From Archangium sp. (GTDB lineage: Bacteria; Myxococcota; Myxococcia; Myxococcales; Myxococcaceae): a DNA stretch of 7,463 bases. Below the pieces are notes generated by a model, which searched no databases, had not been told where the DNA came from, and saw nothing but the letters and a program-made list of their open reading frames with translations. Made by a program: the position numbers and the translations under genes. Numbering within the stretch: the first letter of the stretch is position 1; every line of letters starts with the position of its first letter. Below are positions 1 through 7,463 of this stretch, in pieces. The stretch lies in contig JAEUJT010000135.1 in assembly GCA_016793525.1 (NCBI GenBank), positions 1 to 7,463 on the forward strand. The letters run 5' to 3'.

Positions 1-614
1 TTCTTGAACAGCCCGCGCGTCTTTCCCGGGAGGAACAGGTTAAGGATCTTCTCGTCGAGGAACTTGGCCAGCTTCCCCGGCGCCTCGAGAAAATCGAGCG
101 CGTTGCGGGCGGGCGGCGTGTCCAACACGATCAGGTCGTACGCCCCCGACTGCGACAGCTCGTAGAGCGCCTCGGCCGCGGTGTATTCCTGCATGCCGGC
201 GACCAGCTCGCTCAGGTGGCGGAACAGCCGCGAATCGAGAATGCGCTTCGCCTGCGCGGGCGACGTCGCCAGCCGCCGCACCAGGGCCTCGAACACCACG
301 TCGGGGTTCAACATCCACGCGTGGAGCGTGCCGGTGGTGACGCCCGCCTCGTCGAGCTTCTCCTTGGGAATCGGCGTCGGCGTGCGCATGTGATCTTTGA
401 GCCCCAGCGCCTGCGCGAGCCGCTTCGCCGGGTCGATGGTGAGCACGAGCACCCTTCGCCCAGATCGCGCCGCAGCGAGGGCCAAGGCCGCCGAGGTCGT
501 GGTCTTGCCGACGCCTCCCGCCCCGCAGCACACGATGACCCGCTTCGAGGTGATCACCGTGTTCAGCGCCTCGGTCGCCACGCGGCGAATGGTCGGCACG
601 GGGGTCTCGCTCAT
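1..614 (-). CDS. ArsA/Get3-like anion-transporting ATPase, subunit 1 (3' end beyond window)
   Basis: Reading the minus strand from an ATG at 614 gives 204 residues with no stop before the window edge, so the C-terminus is missing. A P-loop CGAGGVGKTTT lies at about residues 30-40. It is followed by LTIDPAKRLAQALG (58-71), the switch I region, and by LIVLDTPPARNALDFLEAP (161-179), the Walker B/switch II region. This combination is typical of the ArsA/Get3 branch of the SIMIBI ATPases, particularly the paired bacterial members. The signature lysine of the deviant Walker A (GKGGVGKT) is replaced by Ala32. The start codon overlaps the stop of the upstream ATPase gene as ATGA, which implies translational coupling. 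No arsenite pump (arsB), arsR or arsD is nearby, so a role in arsenic export is not supported. The cargo or partner is unknown. Confidence in the family is high and in the function low. Confidence 0.9.
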   Translation of the reverse strand, partial: MSETPVPTIRRVATEALNTVITSKRVIVCCGAGGVGKTTTSAALALAAARSGRRVLVLTIDPAKRLAQALGLKDHMRTPTPIPKEKLDEAGVTTGTLHAWMLNPDVVFEALVRRLATSPAQAKRILDSRLFRHLSELVAGMQEYTAAEALYELSQSGAYDLIVLDTPPARNALDFLEAPGKLAKFLDEKILNLFLPGKTRGLFK

Positions 615-1510
615 ACCAGCGCTCCCAGGGCTTCAGTCGGCTCACCCGGGACCTCGGGCAAGGTCACGAACGGGGTGGTGGCCTGCTGCTTCAGCAGCTC
701 GATCGCCGCGTCGGCCCGATCGATGCGGCGCAGCTCCCGGTGGCCAAAGACTGGAGGCGACGACGGGCTCAGCACCTTCGTCATCGCTGCGCGCTCTTCG
801 GCGGAGAAGGGGTTGGCCGGCACGCGGTTCACCGCGATCGCCGACACCGGCAGCTTGTAGCGCGCGAGGCCGCGCTGCAGCTCGAGCGCCTCGGTGACCG
901 GCAGCGTCTCGGGCAAGGTGACGATCACCGCACCGGTGGTGACCGGGTTCGTCAGCACCGATACGCCTTCTTGCGCCGCGCGAAAGATCGGCCCCGCCGG
1001 AATGGCGCGGGTCAGAAACTCGGGGATCTGCGCCAGCGCCAGCGCGTGCCCAGTGGCCGGAGAATCGATCAGGCACACGTCGAAGAACGGCGTGCCCGAC
1101 GGCCCGGTGCGCTTCATCAGATCGAGCATGCGGTACATCACGCCCATGTCGGAGAAACCCGGCGCAGCCGACAGGAACCGGCGCAACGCCATCGACCGCA
1201 TCGCCGCGTCGGCGAGAATTCGAATCGGCAGCGTGTCTTGGAGGAAGCGGAGGTGCCCGGCGCCAGGCGTCAGCAGCGCGGCCCATACCCCCGGGCGAAC
1301 CTCGATCGGCTCCTCGGTCGGGGGTGGACCGCCGAGCGCGGCGGAGAGCTGCGATGGCGTCTCGGCCAGCGGCACGATCTCGGCGCAGAGGACCCGCCGG
1401 CCCTTCGCGGCGAAGGCCCGCGCCAATGACACGGTGACGGCGGTTTTCCCGACGCCACCTTTCCCGGTGACGATGATCAGTCGTCGTTCGCTGAGCTCTG
1501 AGAGAGGCAT
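611..1510 (-). CDS. ArsA/Get3-like ATPase, subunit 2
   Basis: The protein has 299 residues from the ATG at 1510. A longer reading from 1549 would add 14 residues (beginning MQACYTVK). The later start is preferred because it leaves the usual short leader before the first strand (RRLIIVTGKGGVGKT), and because a weak AAGGCGG lies 11 nt upstream of it, while nothing resembling a ribosome site precedes 1549. The deviant Walker A GKGGVGKTA (16-24) keeps the signature lysine but has Ala in place of the second Thr/Ser. Switch II is DSPATGHALAL (149-159), close to the Get3/ArsA DTAPTGH. The region VTLPETLPVTEALELQ (197-212) and the following AVNRVPANPFS (226-236) match the late strands and the nucleotide-base loop of the family. 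The switch I DPA motif of the partner is absent here (AEIVPLAETPSQL). The gene is first in a two-gene operon and overlaps the next gene by four bases. A membrane-protein targeting or metabolite-related role is possible but unproven. Confidence 0.88.
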   Translation of the reverse strand: MPLSELSERRLIIVTGKGGVGKTAVTVSLARAFAAKGRRVLCAEIVPLAETPSQLSAALGGPPPTEEPIEVRPGVWAALLTPGAGHLRFLQDTLPIRILADAAMRSMALRRFLSAAPGFSDMGVMYRMLDLMKRTGPSGTPFFDVCLIDSPATGHALALAQIPEFLTRAIPAGPIFRAAQEGVSVLTNPVTTGAVIVTLPETLPVTEALELQRGLARYKLPVSAIAVNRVPANPFSAEERAAMTKVLSPSSPPVFGHRELRRIDRADAAIELLKQQATTPFVTLPEVPGEPTEALGALV

Positions 1511-1547
1511 GATGCGCGGCGCCGCCTTTACGGTGTAACAGGCCTGC

Positions 1548-2198
1548 ATGCACGTTCTGTTGGCTCGGCATGGTGAGACGCCGTGGAATCGCGATGGCCG
1601 CTACCAAGGCCACACCGACGTGGCGTTGTCGGAGACCGGGGAGGCCCAGGCCGCCTCCCTCGGCAAGCGGCTGGCGTCGGTGACGATTCACCAGGCGCTG
1701 GCGTCGCCGCTGGTTCGCGCCCGGCGCACGGCGGAGCTCGCGCTCGGCAGCTCCCGCGCTGCGCTGCTGCGCACCGACGACGGGCTGAAGGAGATCTCCC
1801 ACGGGCAGTGGGAAGGCAAGCTGGTCACCGAGATCGAGCAGTCACACCCTGAGCTGCTCAAGCAGTGGAAACACGCACCGACCGCGACGCTCCCCGCGGG
1901 CCCTCGGGCCGAGTCGCTCCAGCAGGTGCTCGATCGCGCCTGGCCGCCATTCGCCGCAGCAGTGAAGCGCCTCGAGCCGAACCAGACGTTGTTGGTGGTG
2001 GCCCACGACGCGGTGAACCGCGCCATTCTCTGCCGGGTGCTGGGCTTGCCCCTCGAGCGGGTGTGGTCGTTTCGCCAGGCGCCAGCGACGCTCAACGTGC
2101 TGGCGGGGCCGAGCCTGGAGCAGCTGCAGGTGGTTCGCCTGAACGACGCCGAACATGTGGCCCCCTGGCACGCCGAAGCCGTGCACGTCGCTGTGTAG
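1548..2198 (+). CDS. Histidine phosphatase superfamily protein (phosphoglycerate mutase-like)
   Basis: The protein has 216 residues. The N-terminal LLARHGETPWN (4-14) carries the phospho-accepting His8 in the RHGE motif, with Arg7. SPLVRARRTAELA (53-65) supplies further phosphate-pocket arginines. EISHGQWEGKL (82-92) holds the family acid/base glutamate, and VVAHDAVNRAIL (150-161) carries the second catalytic His153. This set is characteristic of the cobC/gpmB-like branch, which includes alpha-ribazole phosphatases, broad-specificity sugar-phosphate phosphatases and others. The substrate cannot be read from the sequence. No cobalamin gene is nearby, so cobC is not assigned. The ATG at 1548 starts directly on the family's first beta strand. 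No clear Shine-Dalgarno site precedes it. The gene is divergent from the ATPase operon and is followed within 18-39 bp by a membrane-protein gene that is probably co-transcribed. Confidence 0.9.
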   Translation: MHVLLARHGETPWNRDGRYQGHTDVALSETGEAQAASLGKRLASVTIHQALASPLVRARRTAELALGSSRAALLRTDDGLKEISHGQWEGKLVTEIEQSHPELLKQWKHAPTATLPAGPRAESLQQVLDRAWPPFAAAVKRLEPNQTLLVVAHDAVNRAILCRVLGLPLERVWSFRQAPATLNVLAGPSLEQLQVVRLNDAEHVAPWHAEAVHVAV

Positions 2199-2237
2199 TG
2201 ACGACGCTGTCGTCGAGTGCTAGGCGACTCCCCGCTC

Positions 2238-3302
2238 GTGAACCGCTGGCTCAAACTGTTTCTCAGCTTGCTCGTCACCGCCGTGTGCCTGGCGTGGACG
2301 TTCAAGGGCACCAACGTGGACGAGATGTTGAGCTCGTTGCGTTCGGCCAACTGGCTGGTGCTGGTGCCGTACTGCGGGCTGATGCTGATCGTGCATGTCT
2401 GCCGCACGCTGCGCTGGGGCAACCTGCTGTCGGGCCTCGAGAAGGTGCCGTTCAAGCAGCTCAACGAGGCCTCGGCGATCGGCTTCATGATGCTGATCGT
2501 CCTGCCGTTCAGGCTCGGGGAGTTCGCGCGCCCGTTCCTCATCGCGGAGCGGTCGAACATTCGCCGCAGCGCCGCGATGACGTCGGTGGTGTTCGAGCGC
2601 ATCGTCGACGGCATCGTCATGGCCGTGCTGCTGCGGGTGCTGGTCATCTTCATTCCCGACGACGCCCCGCAGGTCGAGCTGGTGCGTTTCGCCGGAAACG
2701 CGATGTTCGCGCTCTTCTTCGGCGGCTTGGTGTTTCTACTCATCGCGCGGTGGCAGCACGATCGCGTGTTGGCGCTGATGCGGGCGACGGTGGGCAGGGT
2801 CTCCGCTGGGCTGACCGAGCGGGTCGTCTCGGTGGTCGACGGCTTCGTGTCCGCGCTGAAGCAGCTCCCCGACGGGCCTAACCTGGTGTCGTTTTTTGTG
2901 CTGACGGCGCTCTACTGGGGTGCCAACGGCGTCGGCATGTCGCTCATGGCCAGCGGGTTCGACTGCTCGCGCGCAGACGGCGCGGCGTGCAACCCCATGT
3001 CGCTCACCGTGTACCAAGGCTTCGTTGCGGTGGGCGTCTCCATCGTCGGCCTGATGATCCCCGCGGGGCCCGGCGGCGCGGGCACGTTTCACAGCGCGAT
3101 GAAGATCGCGTTGGGGCTCTTCCTGCCTGCCTACGTGGTGAACTCGAGCGGCGTCGCGTTCGTCAACGTGTTGTGGGTGGTGCAGACCGCTCAGCAGATC
3201 ATCGTCGGCCTGTTCTTCTTGGTCGTCTCGAATGGCAGCCTGAGCACCATCGCCGGGCAGCTCCGCGACCAACAGCAGCAGGGCGCTGAGAAGCCCTCCT
3301 GA
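2238..3302 (+). CDS. Multi-pass membrane protein, LPG synthase transmembrane/UPF0104 family
   Basis: This is an integral membrane protein of 354 residues, in the usual size range for stand-alone members of the family. Hydrophobic segments are visible at about 5-21, 38-55, 78-92, 122-140, 152-170, 216-236, 258-278, 288-300 and 305-331. Family hallmarks are LPFRLGEFARPFLIA (89-103), FERIVDGI (119-126) and the glycine-rich MIPAGPGGAGTFHSAM (273-288). Members are the flippase-like half of lysylphosphatidylglycerol synthases (MprF). This protein has no C-terminal synthase domain, so it is probably a lipid or glycolipid transporter or accessory protein; its substrate is unknown. The GTG at 2238 is chosen because the protein then begins with the normal NRWLKLFLSLL first helix, with an AGGCG about 11 nt upstream. 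A GTG at 2217 would add seven residues. The extramembrane loop FDCSRADGAACNPMS (241-255) has two cysteines, C243 and C251. The C-terminal tail is polar and glutamine-rich. Confidence 0.85.
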   Translation: MNRWLKLFLSLLVTAVCLAWTFKGTNVDEMLSSLRSANWLVLVPYCGLMLIVHVCRTLRWGNLLSGLEKVPFKQLNEASAIGFMMLIVLPFRLGEFARPFLIAERSNIRRSAAMTSVVFERIVDGIVMAVLLRVLVIFIPDDAPQVELVRFAGNAMFALFFGGLVFLLIARWQHDRVLALMRATVGRVSAGLTERVVSVVDGFVSALKQLPDGPNLVSFFVLTALYWGANGVGMSLMASGFDCSRADGAACNPMSLTVYQGFVAVGVSIVGLMIPAGPGGAGTFHSAMKIALGLFLPAYVVNSSGVAFVNVLWVVQTAQQIIVGLFFLVVSNGSLSTIAGQLRDQQQQGAEKPS

Positions 3303-3309
3303 CGAGGGC
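3293..3309. terminator. Short GC-rich hairpin over the stop codon of the membrane-protein gene
   Basis: GCCCTC (3293-3298) and GAGGGC (3304-3309) are perfect complements around a five-base loop that contains the first two bases of the TGA stop. A second, weaker hairpin follows (GAGCC-ACGC-GGCTC, 3326-3339). Neither is followed by a T-run on the plus strand, so these do not form a classical intrinsic terminator. They could serve as Rho-assisted or 3'-end-stabilising structures between convergent genes, or they could be chance in GC-rich DNA. Confidence 0.25.
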
Positions 3310-3577
3310 CGACAACCCCGAGGCCGAGCCACGCGGCTCCGCATGGAGAACGTGCCCCCCTCACGAGGTGCACTGGCTCGACCGAGCGATGAGGTGCGCG
3401 TGTTCAGGCGGCTCCGCGGCGCGCGGGGAAGACCGGCGACGCTCGGCGGCGCCATGAGCTCAGGCAGCGGCCCCGCGAAGTGGGTGAACGACCGCAGCGC
3501 CGCGCGTCGACCATCGCGCGCGAAGCCGCGTCGGCTCGTGCCCGCGAAAGAGCCCTTCGGCCGACGACGGGCGCGCC
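3303..3577. other. Non-coding gap between convergent genes
   Basis: This 275-bp stretch separates the ends of the membrane-protein gene and boxB. Open frames crossing it translate to Arg/Pro/Ala-rich sequence with no recognisable motif and run on into boxB antisense, so I see no gene. It contains several small inverted repeats: AGCCG-CGT-CGGCT at 3524-3536, and CGCGCG arms at about 3501-3506 and 3515-3521. The 10-mer GCGGCTCCGC occurs twice, at 3333 and 3408. No T-tract terminator is visible for either gene. Confidence 0.5.
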
Positions 3578-5017
<1,440 letters not shown>

Positions 5018-5025
5018 GGGAGGTG

Positions 5026-5032
5026 CCTTTCC
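5026..5032 (-). promoter_or_regulatory. Ribosome binding site of boxB
   Basis: GGAAAGG on the minus strand lies eight bases upstream of the boxB ATG, within the 22-bp boxC-boxB gap. It indicates that boxB has its own translation start rather than relying only on coupling to boxC. Confidence 0.65.
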
Positions 5033-5039
5033 AGGTGCA

Positions 5040-6695
<1,656 letters not shown>

Positions 6696-6702
6696 GCGGT
6701 CA

Positions 6703-6707
6703 CCCTC
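6703..6707 (-). promoter_or_regulatory. Ribosome binding site of boxC
   Basis: GAGGG on the minus strand, within the longer GAGGGTGA, sits seven bases upstream of the ATG at 6695. It decides the start over the longer open frame reaching 6923. Confidence 0.75.
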
Positions 6708-6731
6708 GCATGAGCACCTGGGGCGACACAA

Positions 6732-6748
6732 GCAGCATAGTGCGTGTC
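6732..6748 (+). repeat. Direct repeat 1, putative BoxR operator copy
   Basis: GCAGCATAGTGCGTGTC matches the copy at 6763-6779 at 16 of 17 positions, with a start-to-start distance of 31 bp, about three helical turns. It is enclosed by GACAC (6725-6729) and GTGTC (6744-6748), an inverted pair with a 14-bp spacer. On the minus strand it contains TATGCT, a candidate boxC -10. Confidence 0.75.
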
Positions 6749-6762
6749 TTTGTTCATGACAG
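6734..6762 (-). promoter_or_regulatory. Candidate boxC-boxB promoter
   Basis: On the minus strand CTGTCA (6762-6757; four of six matches to TTGACA) and TATGCT (6739-6734; four of six matches to TATAAT) are separated by 17 bp. Transcription would begin near 6727, giving a leader of about 30 bases that includes the boxC ribosome site. The -10 lies within direct repeat 1, so a bound repressor would block it. The match is moderate and GC-rich bacteria often diverge from these consensus sequences. TATACT (6770-6765) is a second -10 candidate on this strand. Confidence 0.4.
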
Positions 6763-6779
6763 GCAGTATAGTGCGTGTC
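6763..6779 (+). repeat. Direct repeat 2, putative BoxR operator copy abutting the boxR start
   Basis: GCAGTATAGTGCGTGTC differs from repeat 1 only at its fifth base (T for C). It is bracketed by a perfect seven-base inverted repeat, CATGACA (6755-6761) and TGTCATG (6776-6782), with a 14-bp spacer; the right arm includes the boxR ATG. It also holds TATAGT (6767-6772), a candidate boxR -10 that differs from the consensus at one base. Confidence 0.75.
6767..6772 (+). promoter_or_regulatory. Candidate boxR -10 element
   Basis: TATAGT ends seven bases before the A of the boxR ATG at 6780, which places the expected transcript start at or one base before the start codon. No Shine-Dalgarno site lies at the usual distance, consistent with a leaderless mRNA. 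The best 17-bp-spaced -35 (GTGTCT, 6744-6749) matches TTGACA at only three of six positions, so an activator or weak constitutive expression is possible. Confidence 0.4.
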
Positions 6780-7463
6780 ATGTCGATCGGAGCCGACCAC
6801 CTGTTGTCGTCGATCGGGCGCCGGGTGCGAGCGCTGCGGCATGACCGCTCGCTCACCGTGAAGCAGCTCGCCGAGGCGGCCTCGCTGTCGGAGCGCTTCA
6901 TCGGTTCGCTCGAGGCGGGCCACGCCAACATTTCAGTGCTGAACCTGGCCGAGGTTGCTCGCGCGCTTCGAGTTCCGGTGCAGGCGCTGGTGACCGGCGC
7001 CCAGGAGAACTCGACTGGCGCCACCGTCACCGCGCTGTTGGGCCTGCGCGGAGCGGGCAAGAGCACCATCGGCGCGGCGCTGGCGAAGCGACGCAAGGTG
7101 CCTTTCTTCGAACTCGATCGACTGGTCGAAACCGAGGCAGGCATGAGCCTGGGCGAGCTCTTCGCGATGCACGGCGAGCGCTACTTTCGCGAGCTCGAGC
7201 TGCGGGCGCTGCGCCGGTTTCTCGAGAACACCCGCGAGGCGGTGTTGGCCACGGGCGGAGGCATCGTCACCAGCGCCGAGGCCTTCGAGTTGTTGCTGGC
7301 GAAGACCCACACGGTGTGGCTCAAAGCCAGGCCGGCCGATCACTGGTCGCGAGTGGTGAATCAGGGAGACCTTCGGCCCATGGCCAACCGGCCACACGCC
7401 ATGGCTGAGCTGCGCCGGCGCCTTCGCGAGCGTGAGCCGCTGTATGCGCGCGCCGCCCGCACC
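6780..7463 (+). CDS. boxR: BoxR transcriptional regulator: XRE-type HTH fused to a shikimate-kinase-like domain (3' end beyond window)
   Basis: The 228 codons visible here remain open at the window edge; family members are about 290-310 residues, so roughly 60-80 are missing. Residues 11-70 form an XRE/HTH_3 DNA-binding domain (TVKQLAEAASLSERFIGSLE followed by NLAEVARAL). From about 83 a shikimate-kinase-like fold begins. It has the P-loop GLRGAGKST (88-96), FFELDRLVE (109-117), GERYFRELE (132-140), ATGGGIVT (157-164), GDLRPM (196-201) and REREPLY (216-222). Asp113, Arg137, Arg199 and Arg218 sit where shikimate kinase binds its substrates, but the magnesium-side Asp is Glu111. In characterised BoxR/BzdR proteins this domain senses benzoyl-CoA and is not a biosynthetic kinase. 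The gene is divergent from boxC, as expected for its regulator. An in-frame ATG at 6756 would add eight residues (MTGSIVRV). The ATG at 6780 is preferred because of the -10 placement, though the choice is not certain. Confidence 0.93.
   Translation, partial: MSIGADHLLSSIGRRVRALRHDRSLTVKQLAEAASLSERFIGSLEAGHANISVLNLAEVARALRVPVQALVTGAQENSTGATVTALLGLRGAGKSTIGAALAKRRKVPFFELDRLVETEAGMSLGELFAMHGERYFRELELRALRRFLENTREAVLATGGGIVTSAEAFELLLAKTHTVWLKARPADHWSRVVNQGDLRPMANRPHAMAELRRRLREREPLYARAART

Larger units (their letters stand above)
6696..6779. promoter_or_regulatory. Divergent boxC/boxR promoter-operator region
   Basis: These 84 bp separate two divergent genes and are more AT-rich than their surroundings in the boxR-proximal half. 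They contain two 17-bp direct repeats, two inverted-repeat pairs and -10-like hexamers in both orientations, listed separately. The known model is that BoxR represses box genes and is released by benzoyl-CoA, as shown in Azoarcus. The layout here, with a regulator gene facing its target operon across a repeated site, fits that model. That BoxR binds these repeats is inference. Confidence 0.7.

Noticed and set aside
1..1510. Arsenite efflux operon
   Set aside because: The ATPases are ArsA-like, but there is no arsB, arsR, arsC or arsD, and the cysteine-rich metal-binding residues of true ArsA are not visible.
1548..2198. Alpha-ribazole phosphatase (cobC)
   Set aside because: The motifs only support the broad histidine phosphatase superfamily and no cobalamin gene is in the window.
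1688..2743. A 351-codon minus-strand frame opposite the phosphatase and membrane-protein genes
   Set aside because: It has a Ser/Thr/Arg-rich composition, no motif, and spans two well-supported genes on the other strand.
6780..7463. Shikimate kinase (aroK) as the function of the right-edge gene
   Set aside because: The N-terminal HTH domain, the altered magnesium-side Asp and the position opposite boxC identify a BoxR regulator.

Overview
The window is GC-rich DNA with tightly packed genes and strong G/C bias at third codon positions, and looks like a chromosomal segment from an aerobic soil-type proteobacterium or myxobacterium. The paired ArsA/Get3-like ATPases beside a histidine phosphatase and an LPG-synthase-like membrane protein point loosely to Myxococcota. 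That placement is inference, because no ribosomal or other marker gene is present. I see no mobile element, tRNA, rRNA or CRISPR array.

Left block (1-1510, minus strand): two ArsA/Get3-like P-loop ATPases overlap by four bases (ATGA), so they are almost certainly translationally coupled. The second one runs off the left edge. Their nucleotide-binding motifs diverge in complementary ways, which suggests a heterodimer. Divergent from them, after only 37 bp, lies a plus-strand pair (1548-3302): a histidine phosphatase superfamily protein and a multi-pass membrane protein of the UPF0104/LPG synthase transmembrane family. A non-coding stretch of 275 bp (3303-3577) with short GC-rich hairpins separates this pair from the convergent block to its right.

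Right block (3578-7463): part of an aerobic benzoyl-CoA (box) catabolic cluster. boxC and boxB form a minus-strand operon with a 22-bp gap. boxR, a helix-turn-helix regulator fused to a shikimate-kinase-like domain, diverges on the plus strand and runs off the right edge. In the known pathway BoxA (reductase) and BoxB (di-iron oxygenase) epoxidise benzoyl-CoA with O2. BoxC then hydrolytically opens the ring to formate and 3,4-dehydroadipyl-CoA semialdehyde, which BoxD (aldehyde dehydrogenase) oxidises. boxA, boxD and the benzoate-CoA ligase are not in this window. They cannot lie directly downstream of boxB in the same operon, because a convergent unrelated gene follows; they may lie beyond boxR.

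The most interesting non-coding structure is the 84-bp boxC/boxR divergent region. It holds two near-identical 17-bp direct repeats exactly 31 bp apart, each enclosed by an inverted-repeat pair with 14-bp spacing. One repeat holds a -10-like element for boxC and the other a -10-like element for boxR. The boxR -10 is placed so that the transcript would begin at or next to the boxR ATG. This looks like a BoxR operator pair that controls both directions. The pathway itself is already described; the new content here would be the operator architecture and the ATPase pair.
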